This document shows, in pieces, positions 9,560 through 20,900 of a DNA stretch of 64,000 nt. The position numbers and the translations under genes are program-made. The stretch covers positions 22,755,780 through 22,819,779 of the forward strand of contig NC_080710.1 of the NCBI RefSeq assembly GCF_019097595.1, in the 5' to 3' direction. The stretch comes from Hemibagrus wyckioides (taxonomy: Eukaryota > Chordata > Actinopteri > Siluriformes > Bagridae). The notes under the pieces are model-generated. The model did not search any database. It was not told where the DNA came from and saw only the letters and a program-made list of their open reading frames with translations. The stretch's first letter is position 1. Each line of letters opens with the position of its first letter.

Positions 9560-10315
9560 TACACAGCTGGGAGGGCTAAAGTCACTGAATGATATGAAAG
9601 TAATAATTAAATGAACATTTCCCCTCTAGCATATTTTATAAGGCAATTTTTCATAGTCAACTTATTAATTCATGAAGACATCTGTTTTCACAGTTTCCTC
9701 TTCGCTTGGTTGAACGGGATCTAGCTGCTAAGTGTTTGTACAAATGACTGTTCTGCTTGCAGAGCCTCTGAACCCTCCACTGTTGAGTTTTACATGGCCT
9801 GGACTATTCGGTGCTATTCTGGTGAGCACAGTTATTTAAATACTGACTCATAGGACCAGAATTAAATAATAATGAAAACAAGCTTATTATGTATTAATAT
9901 CATCAGTAGTAGAGTTTAATATATGGCCCATGAACAGAAAACAAGATATGTTTTGAATTTTTAAATAGACTAATTACAAATATTATTTATTTAAATATTA
10001 ATTGCTATCAAGGAGTGTGTCAGTCTTAGGTTGTTAAGTCATGTCATTAATTTAATCAGCTCAGAACTATCTTGGAAATTTATGGATAAAGTTTGGAAAC
10101 TCGGGTACAGACTTTGAAAGCTTTACGTGGTATTACAACGTTATTCATCCATTTATGAGCCCCTTCACGGATTTTATGTGCATAAAATATTGTGTCCATA
10201 CAAAAGAAAAGAGGTCTTCTGAACCCTACCTTGTGACCATTACTCATTTTAACAGCAATTGGTAATTGGTAGTTATCTACAGTTACATTTTTTTTTTTTA
10301 TGTATGTGCACACAT
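8870..10315. other. intergenic, no gene seen
   Basis: Contains a (TTTG)n run at 8885-8906 and an (AC)n run at 9528-9565. Otherwise AT-rich sequence without recognisable coding or transposon content. Confidence 0.5.
9528..9565. repeat. (CA)n microsatellite
   Basis: About 14 CA units, then ACATACATACACA. Simple repeat. Confidence 0.95.
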
Positions 10316-10317
10316 TC

Positions 10318-10745
10318 ACGATCTGGCCAAATGTTTGTGGACATCTGACCATCACACCTATATGTGCTTGTTGAACACCCTGTTCCAGATTTAGTTCACC
10401 TTTGCTGTTATAGTAACCTCCACTCTTTTAGGAAAGCTTTTGCTAGATTTTGGAGCATGGTTTCAAGGATTTGCCCATTTAGCCACAAAAGCATTAGTGA
10501 GTTTAGGCACGGATGTCGGGTAAGGAGGCCTGGGGCACAGTCCAATTCATCCCAAAAGTGAACAGTGAGGTTGAGGTCAGGGCTCTGTGCTGGATCCTCA
10601 AGATTTTCCACATCAACCTTGGCAAAAATGGCTTCATGGAGCTCACTTTGTGCATGCGGGCATTCTCATGATGGAATAGGTTTGGGTCCTTTGTTCCAGT
10701 GAAGGGAAATTGTAACACTACAGCATTCAATGACATTCTTTACAA
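10318..10745 (-). mobile_element. old Tc1-derived remnant (short nonautonomous family)
   Basis: Begins TCTGGCCAAATGTTTGTGGA and continues with wording of the abundant fish Tc1 derivative (CATATGTG-TTGTTGAACA, GCCCATTTAGCCACAAAAGC, ATTCATCCCAAA, GAGGTCAGGGCTCTGTGC). The minus strand over 10408-10611 reads ...[19 protein letters not shown]..., a decayed version of the transposase [18 protein letters not shown] motif with the catalytic Glu changed. It has no intact frame and is old. Confidence 0.75.
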
Positions 10746-11035
10746 TTATTACTTCTTAGGCAAGCATACTCAACCCAAGTTTTAGGTGTATTGACAGCGA
10801 AGGAACAACTGTGACTTGAAAGACTCCCTAGAATCTAGAGACACTAGACCTGGAGCTGAGAATCCCCAGAAAACAATAGATTTTTTGTTTTTCAAATTTT
10901 GAATTAAAGTATTTTCTAACATTTGTTAATATATTGAAAGTAGTATATTTTTTTGTATTTATGTGTTGCTTTGAAAGAGTTTTTTGTGGCTACAAAAGTT
11001 GCTCTGACAGAAGCTTTTCATTTCTCATTCATCCC

Positions 11036-11080
11036 ACTCATTCATTCATTCATTCATTAGTTCATTCATTCACTCATTCA
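11036..11080. repeat. (CATT)n tetranucleotide repeat
   Basis: CATTCATTCATT units with two interruptions (TAGTTC, CACTC). Simple repeat. Confidence 0.9.
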
Positions 11081-12479
11081 GTCTCCAAGATAACGATCTT
11101 GTTTATGTTCACACCAAATAACTAAAATTCTGGCACAGATTTCAGTGCTAATGATTTTGCTTATAAAGATATTTTAGATATATATGATTTTTTTTAGTAC
11201 AACAATTTGTTTTTCACTTTCAAGCTGTTAGGTTTTGACTTTGCTGAAAACTACACATAGCATATTTGTCTTTTTGGTTTGTAGTGCAAAGTTTTTTAAT
11301 AGTTTGAGTGTTGTGTTTTCAGTGAAATGCTTGAGCTCATGCCAGATAAGATGACTAATTAAATGTAATCTGGATTCAATTATATGGAAATCACCCCTCT
11401 CAGTGCATCTGCTATGTAATTATGCCCTGCATGTGTTTGCTCATCAGGTGAAATCAACAAGATTACTTTGAAAATTCTCACCTCTGATGACTTGATTAGA
11501 TCCCATATGATGCAGCCCTATAAACTCAGGGAACAAAAAAAACTGTAAGAAGTTACAATCCAAAAATAAAATTGAGCCTTTATTTAAATAAAAAATGTGA
11601 CTCGGTTATACAGTATACAGTGTGGAACTGTGTGATCGTACTAGTCTCTAGTTCCTTGTTTTATGTAGCTTCATGCTTTTATGTAGCACCATGATCAATG
11701 ATGCAATCTCTAAAAAGTGCTAAATGTGAAAATTCCATGTAAATATAGAGTATGTTATAAGCATGAGTGCTTTTCCCTGCATGCAGCACCCATTTATGTA
11801 CAGCCAATGTTTCATTTTGGCCTCTCATGTCCTCAGCAAACGATTCTGGGTGATGCATTTTGTTTAATTGCTCTTATAACGGGCTTCTTTCATGCAACTC
11901 CCTCATTATTGTTCGCAATTTCCAGGGCAATAGTTTGCTCATGCAATTCTTGGTACATGTATAACAGTTTCAATGAATGGTTGAAAGCTGAAATATTCTT
12001 CTGACTAGGTTTTTCCCACTTTAAAAGACTTGTGCCAGTGTAATGGCACAAATCCATTATGCATGTGTTGTATAAATGCAGCCTTTCCTCTATTCCTTCT
12101 TTTAAAAATTTGAACCCAAGACATTAAAGTGCTACACAACGGGGAAAAATCAAGAGCCTTATAGCCATTTTAAAAACAAAGTTTCACTCGGGGGATTTCG
12201 TCTTCTCTATGGGTTGTTTTCTGCGGTTCCTGACCTCCCTCATGCCTCCAAGTCTACTTTTGTGGCAAATCACGCTCAGATCCATCTACTGTGACAGCCA
12301 CAGACAGGCTCTGATTTACAACCTGTCATTCTCACTCTCTTGACTGGAGTGCTTCCACAGAGACCTGGACTTACCCATCCACAATAATCTGTGTCTGCTC
12401 TAGTCAATGATTAATGTTCCCCCTATTTTTAACACCTACTTAGACACGCCCCACACACACGCCCACACAAATAGACATG

Positions 12480-12480
<1 letters not shown>
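11081..12480. other. intergenic, no gene seen
   Basis: AT-rich single-copy-looking DNA. No recognisable coding exon, RNA gene or mobile element on either strand. Confidence 0.4.
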
Positions 12481-12481
<1 letters not shown>

Positions 12482-12552
<71 letters not shown>

Positions 12553-12575
12553 ACACACACACAAACACACACCAC
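12482..12575. repeat. (TC)n-(AC)n compound microsatellite
   Basis: A TC/TTTC run at 12482-12552 passes into an AC run to about 12575. Open frames of SLSLSL type through it are artefacts. Confidence 0.95.
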
Positions 12576-12892
12576 CACAGTGGCAGCAAATGGTGCTACC
12601 ACTACTCTCTGCAGGTATACTTTTATTTTACTTCACTGACAAAATATTTCATCTGTATTCAGAAAGACAATTCTGTAAGAATATTTCGCATGTCCCCTTG
12701 GTCTGTTTTGACCTGCATTCTTTTTTATTATGTACATGCTTTGCTTTAGTAATTTTCTCCTTTTTTATTTCCCATGATTATGTGCATATACTATCTGTTT
12801 ATACAGTCCAGGTGGTTTTTAAAATAGTGGAAAAACAGGTGTGTGTCAATGAAGTAAACTGTACATGGAGTATATGTAGACATGGTGTCAAA

Positions 12893-12925
12893 TCAATTCA
12901 ATTCAACTGTATATAGCACTTTTTC
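12893..12925 (-). repeat. fragment of ubiquitous fish retroelement tail
   Basis: CAATTCAATTCAACTGTATA followed by TAGCAC is the reverse complement of the very common fish 3' tail GTGCTATACAAATAAAATTG. Only about 33 bases remain. Confidence 0.45.
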
Positions 12926-13519
12926 TGTGTTTAATTTTCAGTCTCTCCTCATAAGTAATAGCATTTTTTCTTTTCCAAAATCAGGTCAACTGAATTAGTA
13001 TTTGCCAGCTATATTGCTAACTAACTCGAATGGAGGTAACTGATTTCACAGATGGAGGAATTGACAGCTAGATAGACCTAACAAGAAGTGACAAATGAAT
13101 GCAAATAATCAAATATAACTTTATACTTACAATTTATTTACAATATTTGCCAATTATGGTGAACCGGTGATAAATTACCAAGCAATACTGACAATTTGAG
13201 TAAAACTGTTCAGATACTGTGCCAACTGTGCTCTGTCTGATTGGTACTGATGTTTTGAGATGTCAGTCATGTTCATTAACATTTAATTGATTGGCACTTG
13301 GTTAGTACGTTTAGCCCATTTGAAAGGTCTCTCACTCATCATAAGGAGAACTGTTTAATGAGGAGAAATGTGTCCGAGTGAGAAAAGAAAAGAGCACACT
13401 TTCCAATAAACATTGAGATATACATTTACATTGTTCTCTCCATATCCGAATGGGTTTCTCCGTTCTCTTATTTCCTTCCACTTCCTAAAAACAGGTCTTG
13501 CAAAATGTGTATGTATGTG

Positions 13520-13520
<1 letters not shown>

Positions 13521-13600
<80 letters not shown>
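13521..13600. repeat. (GATA)n microsatellite, left half
   Basis: Twenty perfect GATA units ending exactly at the TA target duplication of the Tc1 element that begins at 13601. The other half of the array resumes on the far side at 14833. Confidence 0.97.
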
Positions 13601-14830
13601 CACTATATTGCCAAAAGTATTCGCTCACCTGCCTTGACTCGCATATGAACTTAAGTGACATCCCATTCCTAATCCATAGGGTTCAATATGACGTCGGTCC
13701 ACCCTTTGCAGCTATAACAGCTTCAACTCTTCTGGGAAGGCTGTCCACAAGGTTTAGGAGTGTGTTTATGGGAATTTTTGACCATTCTTCCAGAAGTGCA
13801 TTTGTGAGGTCACACACTGATGTTGGACGAGAAGGCCTGGCTCTCAGTCTCCGCTCTAATTCATCCCAAAGGTGTTCTATCGGGTTGAGGTCAGGACTCT
13901 GTGCAGGCCAGTCAAGTTCCTCCACACCAGACTCTGTCATCCATGTCTTTATGGACCTTGCTTTGTGCACTGGTGCACAGTCATGTTGGAAGAGGAAGGG
14001 GCCAGCTCCAAACTGTTCCCACAAAGTTGGGAGCATGGAATTGTCCAAAATGTCTTGGTATGCTGAAGCATTCAGAGTTCCTTTCACTGGAACTAAGGGG
14101 CCAGGCCCAGCTCCTGAAAAACAACCCCACACCATAATCCCCCCTCCACCAAACTTTACACTTGGCACAATGCAGTCAGACAAGTTCCGTTCTCCTGGAA
14201 ACCGCCAAACCCAGACTCGTCCATCAGATTGCCAGATGGAGAAGCACGATTCGTCCCTCCAGAGAACGCGTCTCCACTGCTCTAGAGTCCAGTGGCGGTG
14301 TGCTTTACACCACTGCATCTGACGCTTTGCATTGCACTTGGTGATGTATGGCTTGGATGCAGCTGCTCGGCCATGGAAACCCATTCCATGAAGCTCTCTG
14401 CGCACTGTTCTTGAGCTAATCTGAAGGCCACATGAAGTTTGGAGGTCTGTAGCGATTGACTCTGCAGAAAGTTGGCGACCTCTTCGCACTATGCGCCTCA
14501 GCATCCGCTGACCCTGCTCCGTCAGTTTACGTGGCCTACCACTTCGTGGCTGAGTTGCTGTCGTTCCCAAACACTTCCACGTTCTTATAATACAGCTGAC
14601 AGTTGACTGTGGAATTTCACGACTGGATTTGTTGCACAGGTGGCATCCTATCACAGTTCCACGCTGGAATTCACTGAGCTCCTGAGAGCGACCCATTCTT
14701 TCACAAATGTTTGTAAAAACAGTCTGCATGCCTAGGTGCTTGATTTTATACACCTGTGGCCATGGAAGTGATTGGAACACCTGATTCTGATTATTTGGAT
14801 GGGTGAGCGAATACTTTTGGCAATATAGTG
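13601..14830 (-). mobile_element. Tc1-like transposon, copy 1 (inside GATA array)
   Basis: A 1,230-bp element bounded by inverted repeats starting CACTATATTGCCAAAAGTAT (29 bp, both ends identical) and flanked by TA duplications at 13599-13600 and 14831-14832. Both flanks are GATA repeat, so it inserted into a microsatellite. Compared with copy 2 it has an 18-bp in-frame deletion in the transposase and two extra A in the 5' leader; otherwise it is very similar. This indicates recent activity of the family. Confidence 0.96.
13683..14696 (-). CDS. Tc1-like transposase, copy 1 (HTH deletion)
   Basis: A 337-residue open frame on the minus strand, start [20 protein letters not shown], stop shortly after KGGPTSY. 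It is a DDE transposase of the Tc1/mariner superfamily that would cut and paste the element at TA sites. It contains GRPRKL, the first catalytic Asp region (LWRDESCF, where copy 2 has LWSDESRF), [10 protein letters not shown] (second Asp) and [11 protein letters not shown] (Glu, 34 residues after the second Asp, DD34E). Six residues (SSLLNI) are missing from the N-terminal helix-turn-helix: it reads SREIPQSTV where copy 2 has [18 protein letters not shown] binding is therefore probably impaired. A longer open frame upstream (to 14984) is GATA repeat translated as YLSI and is not part of the protein. Confidence 0.9.
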   Translation of the reverse strand: MGRSQELSEFQRGTVIGCHLCNKSSREIPQSTVSCIIRTWKCLGTTATQPRSGRPRKLTEQGQRMLRRIVRRGRQLSAESIATDLQTSCGLQISSRTVRRELHGMGFHGRAAASKPYITKCNAKRQMQWCKAHRHWTLEQWRRVLWRDESCFSIWQSDGRVWVWRFPGERNLSDCIVPSVKFGGGGIMVWGCFSGAGPGPLVPVKGTLNASAYQDILDNSMLPTLWEQFGAGPFLFQHDCAPVHKARSIKTWMTESGVEELDWPAQSPDLNPIEHLWDELERRLRARPSRPTSVCDLTNALLEEWSKIPINTLLNLVDSLPRRVEAVIAAKGGPTSY

Positions 14831-14832
<2 letters not shown>

Positions 14833-14918
<86 letters not shown>

Positions 14919-14944
14919 GACAGAGAGAGAGAGAGAGAGAGAGA
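14833..14944. repeat. (GATA)n-(GA)n microsatellite, right half
   Basis: About 21 GATA units (14833-14918), then an AG run to 14944. It continues the same array as 13521-13600, interrupted by the Tc1 element. Confidence 0.97.
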
Positions 14945-17868
14945 TGTCCCATGCAAGGTGTATCCCATCTTGCAGCTTCTTCATCTACTACTTCATCTTG
15001 TTAGTAGTATTAATTAGTTAATATTGATCCAGATTTTTAAAAAAAATCTTTATCTTAGAATAAGTTGTTTTCTTTTTCATCTTGACTATTGCTAGAGTAT
15101 GACATCTGCAGCAGCCAGAGCTCTCATATAAACCAAATGATCAGTTTACATCAATTCCACTGGTTACATCATTCCAAACTGTATTTCAAAAGCAGAGAAT
15201 GAAATGCAATAATTCATGAACACTATTGTCCGTGTGTTTTATTTGGCTGTCTGGATTCATATGAATATAGATCTAGAGTTCTTGATTCATAGCAGCAGAC
15301 TAGTCAGAGCTAATCAAAGTGATGACAAAGCTAAGAACGGTGCTTCAGTTGCACCAGCATACGTCAACATTAACTTCTAATGGATACTGTTGCTTTCATA
15401 ATTGGAAAAGCCATTAAAAATAAATCAAAAATAGTGCTTAGCTCCACAGCCATAATAGCCAACAGATCAGCTACTCATTCATTTGAGACGCAATACTGGA
15501 GGAGTGTGCAGTCATTTCACAAGACAAACAATGGGTCGTTTAATCAAAGGACATTCAGCGACAATGCCAGACCATACCTTCCCAAAGTAAAGATTATTGT
15601 TATGATGATATTATTTCATATGTCAAATGTAACAGCAATCTGTAAAAGAGAAAATAATTTCACATTGCTGTATCATAAGCCATTTTTCTGACCATCGTTG
15701 CTGAGTACTGATGCTTGTCTTTTGATAATTGAATAAACAAAAGATTTCTTCATGCTGGTTCATTCATCTCAACAGAACAAACATGTCTGTCACCTTGGCT
15801 GCACACATTTATGATGTTCATTTGCCACCTCTTCAGTCTGAAAAAGAATTCAAGGAGTGGATTCTTGGAAATAAAAATAAAAAAGCAGAACATAAAGTCA
15901 ATTACAAATAATTGCATCTGTACCATGCTTAGATTTTTTAAATAATGTGGCCACTGGAGCTTCAAATGGATGCTTCTGCGATGCAGCTCTTTGGAGACTA
16001 CAAGGTGCCAGAAACCCTTTCATGCTAATAAAGAAAAGTGGAGCTTGATTTGACTCACAAGCACTGAGGCTTCACTAAAGCAGTAAGATGTTGCAAGTAA
16101 TAAGGAGAGGCAGAGCCCTTCTATTCATAATGCATTCCCTCTCTGTAAGACTCCAATTTCTACCTGGAAAATGGAGACAACTTAAAAGGAACTTCATAAA
16201 GACAGAGGGATATTTCATTATGTGCCACTCTCAAGTCAACAGAGAAGCAGAAATGTGCTTATAATCATCCTCATCCTAGTGAAAGAGTGTTTACATGTCA
16301 CAGCACCTTCCGACGTCTACTTTACTGCCTTTTGAAACATTTGTTTAATGCATACTGAAAATGTCTAAAATATTATGTTTGTCTCTGCATTTTTCATTTC
16401 CCTTTAGAGTACAATATCCAAGGTGATGTATGTTACCCTGGACATTTCATCCTATTTCTTTTGAAAAATCATAGTCAATATAGTAATTAAATAGCTGACA
16501 GTCTGTACTTGCATCTATTTAACTTATGCATCTTACGCTACTAAATTTGCTAAATTTTACTAACATTGACTAATATAGCATGGGTTTAAAAGCACATAAT
16601 TTAATTATTTACTTGACGCAGGAAGACAATTTATTGTAGTCATACCTGCTTGTTACTTCTTGAAAGCTGATTTACTGTGGAATAATTAAGCCATAGGGGT
16701 TTGTATCATTTGGAGAATGCCACTTAATTTGAGCTTGACATATGGCATGTAAGGATATTTAATTAATCAAGCTGGGGAAATTCGCTGTCGAGCTGTGGTC
16801 CTCTCTGAAATGAATTAAATCAGTGGGTTGTATTGAAAGATACATCAGTATTTACACCAGGAAACTTCTCTGTGCTCATGCTTAGCTTAACCTGTTTAGA
16901 CAGCTGCTCTTAAAGACAATCACCACACTGTACACAACTCCCATACACCTGTATAAAAAGCATCATTAGTTACATTTGAGATGACATCCTGTCAGTATGC
17001 TTGTGTAACACACGTCTGAATACGGTTCTGTGTACGCTGATAGACATGCAGAGAAGCTTTTCTTTATTCAGTACTTGTTCAAATTTATTGAAACTGCGTT
17101 GATAACAAAATTATAATAATGAACAGGTTTTGATGCTGCCCATATGGAGTAAGTGAGAGCAGTAAGTCAATTTTAGTAACTGTTTAATATTTCAGTTTTC
17201 ATCTCAGGAGTTATTACTTCAAAAGTTGCTTTATTAACTCATATTAAGTACTCCCTAACAAGGATTTTGATGGAGATTTGATGAAGCTTTTAAAAGCAGT
17301 TCTGTAAGTTACTCTGGATGAGGGCATCTGCCAAATGTTAAATGTAAATGTTGTATTACTAACCAACAAATCTTACATGATTGTACGGTTATGAGAATGG
17401 AGAATGCTTAAACTCTTATAAAGATGGGATTCTTCAGGGTTCCATTAAAGGATTATAGGATAATTAATGGTTTTATCTCTGATAGGGAAGCAATGTTATA
17501 GGGCTTTGCAGAGAACTTTGGGTTTTTATAGGAACACTAAGCCTCAGTGGACAAATTGTTCCTTTCACTACTATTACATTCTTAACTCACCTTGTTAGCT
17601 AACTTTTAAAGTCAAAATCCAGTTGGATAAAAGGAAAGTCAAAGGAAAAGTAAAGAGCAAAACAAAAGTAAAGAGATGCTTTGAGTATTTTTTTGTTGTT
17701 GTTGTTGAATTTTATTATAATTCAGAAAACTACATATTACATTTAAAGCATAAGTAACATCTCAGTTAGATTGCACTTATAATTGTATTTCAGGGAGAAA
17801 ACAAAGAGAGAAAAAACTATTTCAGCCATTCAAATACACTAATTCTTAAAGCATCAGAAACAATGAAG
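14945..17868. other. intergenic, nothing recognised except a SINE tail
   Basis: AT-rich DNA between two Tc1 copies. Apart from a short SINE 3' end at 17303-17352 I see no exon, RNA gene or element on either strand. The small open frames (about 60-100 codons) lack start context, splice signals or familiar motifs. Confidence 0.4.
17303..17352 (+). repeat. SINE 3'-tail fragment
   Basis: GTAAGTTACTCTGGATGAGG and GCATCTGCCAAATGTTAAAT match the 3' end of the tRNA-derived fish SINE seen more completely at 36270 (CGCTCTGGATAAGAGCGTCTGCCAAATG). The tRNA head is absent (5'-truncated). Confidence 0.75.
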
Positions 17869-17870
17869 TA

Positions 17871-19116
17871 CACTATATTGCCAAAAGTATTCGCTCACCT
17901 GCCTTGACTCGCATATGAACTTAAGTGACATCCCATTCCTAATCCATAGGGTTCAATATGACATCGGTCCACCCTTTGCAGCTATAACAGCTTCAACTCT
18001 TCTGGGAAGGCTGTCCACAAGGTTTAGGAGTGTGTTTATGGGAATTTTTGACCATTCTTCCAGAAGCGCATTTGTGAGGTCACACACTGATGTTGGATGA
18101 GAAGGCCTGGCTCTCAGTCTCCGCTCTAATTCATCCCAAAGGTGTTCTATCGGGTTGAGGTCAGGACTCTGTGCAGGCCAGTCAAGTTCCTCCACACCAG
18201 ACTCTGTCATCCATGTCTTTATGGACCTTGCTTTGTGCACTGGTGCACAGTCATGTTGGAAGAGGAAGGGGCCAGCTCCAAACTGTTCCCACAAAATTGG
18301 GAGCATGGAATTGTCCAAAATGTCTTGGTATGCTGAAGCATTCAGAGTTCCTTTCACTGGAACTAAGGGGCCAAGCCCAGCTCCTGAAAAACAACCCCAC
18401 ACCATAATCCCCCCTCCACCAAACTTTACACTTGGCACAGTGCAGTCAGACAAGTACCGTTCTCCTGGCAACCGCCAAACCCAGACTCGTCCATCAGATT
18501 GCCAGATGAAGAAGCGCGATTCGTCACTCCAGAGAACGCGTCTCCACTGCTCTAGAGTCCAGTGGAGGCGTGCTTTACACCACTGCATCCGACGCTTTGC
18601 ATTGCACTTGGTGATGTATGGCTTGGATGCAGCTGCTCGGCCATGGAAACCCATTCCATGAAGCTCTCTGCGCACTGTTCTTGAGCTAATCTGAAGGCCA
18701 CATGAAGTTTGGAGGTCTGTAGCGATTGACTCTGCAGAAAGTTGGCGACCTCTTCGCACTATGCGCCTCAGCATCCACTGACCCCGCTCCGTCAGTTTAC
18801 GTGGCCTACCACTTCGTGGCTGAGTTGCTGTCGTTCCCAAACACTTCCACGTTCTTATAATACAGCTGACAGTTGACTGTGGAATATTTAGGAGTGAGGA
18901 AATTTCACGACTGGATTTGTTGCACAGGTGGCATCCTATCACAGTTCCACGCTGGAATTCACTGAGCTCCTGAGAGCGACCCATTCTTTCACAAATGTTT
19001 GTAAACAGTCTGCATGCCTAGGTGCTTGATTTTATACACCTGTGGCCATGGAAGTGATTGGAACACCTGATTCTGATTATTTGGATGGGTGAGCGAATAC
19101 TTTTGGCAATATAGTG
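17871..19116 (-). mobile_element. Tc1-like transposon, copy 2 (complete)
   Basis: A 1,246-bp element with perfect 29-bp inverted ends (CACTATATTGCCAAAAGTAT...) and TA duplications at 17869-17870 and 19117-19118. It encodes an uninterrupted transposase and appears structurally complete. Apart from the 18-bp and 2-bp differences, it differs from copy 1 only by scattered substitutions, which points to recent transposition. Whether it is active cannot be judged from sequence alone. Confidence 0.97.
17953..18984 (-). CDS. Tc1-like transposase, copy 2 (full length)
   Basis: 343 residues on the minus strand, the usual length for Tc1 family transposases. The N-terminal paired-like DNA-binding region includes [20 protein letters not shown] (first helix-turn-helix) and the AT-hook-like GRPRKL linker. 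A second HTH spans about residues 75-115 (ESIATDLQ...[10 protein letters not shown]). The catalytic triad is the Asp in LWSDESRF, the Asp in [10 protein letters not shown] and the Glu in [11 protein letters not shown], with 34 residues between the last two (DD34E). [12 protein letters not shown] glycine-rich box lies between. It acts in the nucleus on the 29-bp terminal repeats, cutting and pasting at TA. The start was chosen at MGRSQ, 132 bases inside the element end. Antisense open frames over this gene are shadows. Confidence 0.95.
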   Translation of the reverse strand: MGRSQELSEFQRGTVIGCHLCNKSSREISSLLNIPQSTVSCIIRTWKCLGTTATQPRSGRPRKLTERGQWMLRRIVRRGRQLSAESIATDLQTSCGLQISSRTVRRELHGMGFHGRAAASKPYITKCNAKRRMQWCKARLHWTLEQWRRVLWSDESRFFIWQSDGRVWVWRLPGERYLSDCTVPSVKFGGGGIMVWGCFSGAGLGPLVPVKGTLNASAYQDILDNSMLPILWEQFGAGPFLFQHDCAPVHKARSIKTWMTESGVEELDWPAQSPDLNPIEHLWDELERRLRARPSHPTSVCDLTNALLEEWSKIPINTLLNLVDSLPRRVEAVIAAKGGPMSY

Positions 19117-19118
19117 TA

Positions 19119-20700
19119 TATACAGTACATTCCCTGTTTTAAGGATTACTGCAAGGAATATAACACAAAGTGGTTTCTTCTTTTGTGAGCATAAAATAAT
19201 AATTTTGTGTTCTTGTTGTTGTTGTTGTTGTTGTTGAAGTTGTTGCTAAGGTTCAACACTTTCTATCCATTTATTTTTAGCTTTAGATTATGTATAACAG
19301 GGGTGTAAAATTTTGCCAGGGTCACATTAGCATGTTTGTGAGACACTAAAGCCCCATAAATGAAGTTATATAAAATTATAAATAAAGGTTGTCTCTAGGA
19401 AAGAAAATGACTAGCAAAATATTAAAGCATATGCAGTATTAGGTAATGACATTTATTATATTGATTATAATCCAATTTTCTTTTTTTAATCACATTTTAT
19501 TGATGAGAAACAAGATTAAGCAATTAGGATTATACATTATGTGAAAAAAAAGGCTGTTGCTTGTCAGATTTATTTAAGCAGCGTGAGATGCTTTTGTGCA
19601 ATGTACAATGGCAGCCATTACAGTATTGAGCTCCTGAAAATTCTGCACACTGTGAAAATGTTGAGCTGCATGTGTAGTCATGCTGCAGGCCATTTCACTA
19701 TTATTTTTTACATAGTTCACGCATCACATTTGTCAAACACAAGGCCAGTGAAGGCCAGTGGTCCAAATCTGGCCAACAGCCTCGGTTTACATGGCCTACA
19801 AGCCTTGTGTCTGACATGTGATGTATATCATCTGCCAAGTCACCATGAATGAATTGTTACTATAGAAATGCAATGTATTGGTGCAGGAGCATTAATAAAT
19901 ACTTTTCATTTGAATTATAGCTGGCATAACTGCTGGAGTCATGCTGTTACAGAAAATGAATGAACAACTTCTGGCTATTTAGACCACTTAAAATTCAAAA
20001 ACACTGTGGACAAAATTAAAGACGGGTGACTATTTTGTTTGTATTTCAACAAAACTCAATAAATTGACTCATATTACAGTCTAAAATTTGTGTTAACTCA
20101 AAACCTTTAAAATGTAAATGATCTTTAATAATACTATAAGTCACTGTTTTAATTAACAGAACAGATCAACATGATACCATTACTTAAATATGAATGAATA
20201 TTTACTAATAATATTAATTTTTTGAATGAATATTTATACATGCCTCCATTGGGTTTTAATGTATAAATGTCATCATTCCCTGACGGCATAAGGATTAGTG
20301 TATAAATTTGTGATAATGACAGCAGTAGCTATTCTTATATCAGGTATTCTTATAGTGTTATTATTGCATCTCTCTAAGCCTTTCCAAATCACTCATGGAA
20401 GCTCATGGCAGTGTATGCTACTGATGTGTTTAGACCACCACAAAGGCACTTCTTTTAAAGCCCTAAAGCCTCAGATTATAAAGAATATAGAGATGTAACG
20501 TACATGTCAAGTGAGACATAAGAGCGCTGAGTCAGCATAATCTGACACATTTATTTTTATTAATTTTTTTCTCCCAGACAGTAGAGGTCATGACTCACAC
20601 TAACAAAGCTTAAACAAAGATGTTTGAACAAGAACCTTTAATGAACCTGCAGGGCACTGATAAAATATACCTGGTCATTATTCAGAAATGATTTGAGTCA
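19119..20700. other. intergenic with faint hAT-like fragments
   Basis: A (GTT)n run at 19213-19236. A CAGGGGTGTAAAATTTTGCC start near 19300 and a TTGTCAAACACAAGGCCAGT / CCAAATCTGGCC stretch near 19733-19776 resemble pieces of common fish hAT-type nonautonomous elements, but no matching opposite end was found. No gene seen. Confidence 0.35.
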
Positions 20701-20734
20701 TACATTCAAAGTATTTGTAAACTGTTTCTGTTAA

Positions 20735-20900
20735 TTCTACACTTCCCAGAGTCCTTTGTGTTTTTAACGCCAGGAAATTGTAACTAATTGACGTTCTTAA
20801 TCAATAGGTACGCAGCTTGTTTGATTGACGGGTGTCTGGACCAATCAGGTGTAAGTGGCAGGAAAAAGACGCGTGGGAGTTTTTGGCTATTGTTAAATTT
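20735..20900 (+). promoter_or_regulatory. promoter-like patch (ZNF143-like site, CCAAT box)
   Basis: CTACACTTCCCAGAGTCCTT (from 20737) resembles the ZNF143/STAF consensus CTACAATTCCCAGMATGC. ACCAATCAGG at 20840-20849 is a good NF-Y CCAAT box. CpG steps (AACGCC, GACGTT, TACGCA, GACGGG, GACGCG) are much denser here than in the surrounding AT-rich DNA. There is no TATA box. These are traits of a CpG-type core promoter. A possible transcript follows on the + strand. Inference only. Confidence 0.35.

Noticed and set aside
12407..12916. 169-codon ORF rich in SLSLSL
   Set aside because: It translates the TC/AC compound microsatellite; the remainder has no recognisable protein feature.
13645..14322. 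225-codon + strand open frame
   Set aside because: It is antisense to the Tc1 transposase and recurs over copies 2 and 3 in the same way; a shadow of a conserved coding strand.
14697..14984. N-terminal extension making a 433-codon transposase frame with YLSIYLSI repeats
   Set aside because: The extension translates the element's leader and the flanking GATA microsatellite. The real start is MGRSQ at 14696, matching the other copies.
19300..19830. Possible complete hAT element starting CAGGGGTGTAAAATTTTGCC
   Set aside because: No matching CACCCCTG end or 8-bp duplication was found within a reasonable distance; only fragments are supportable.
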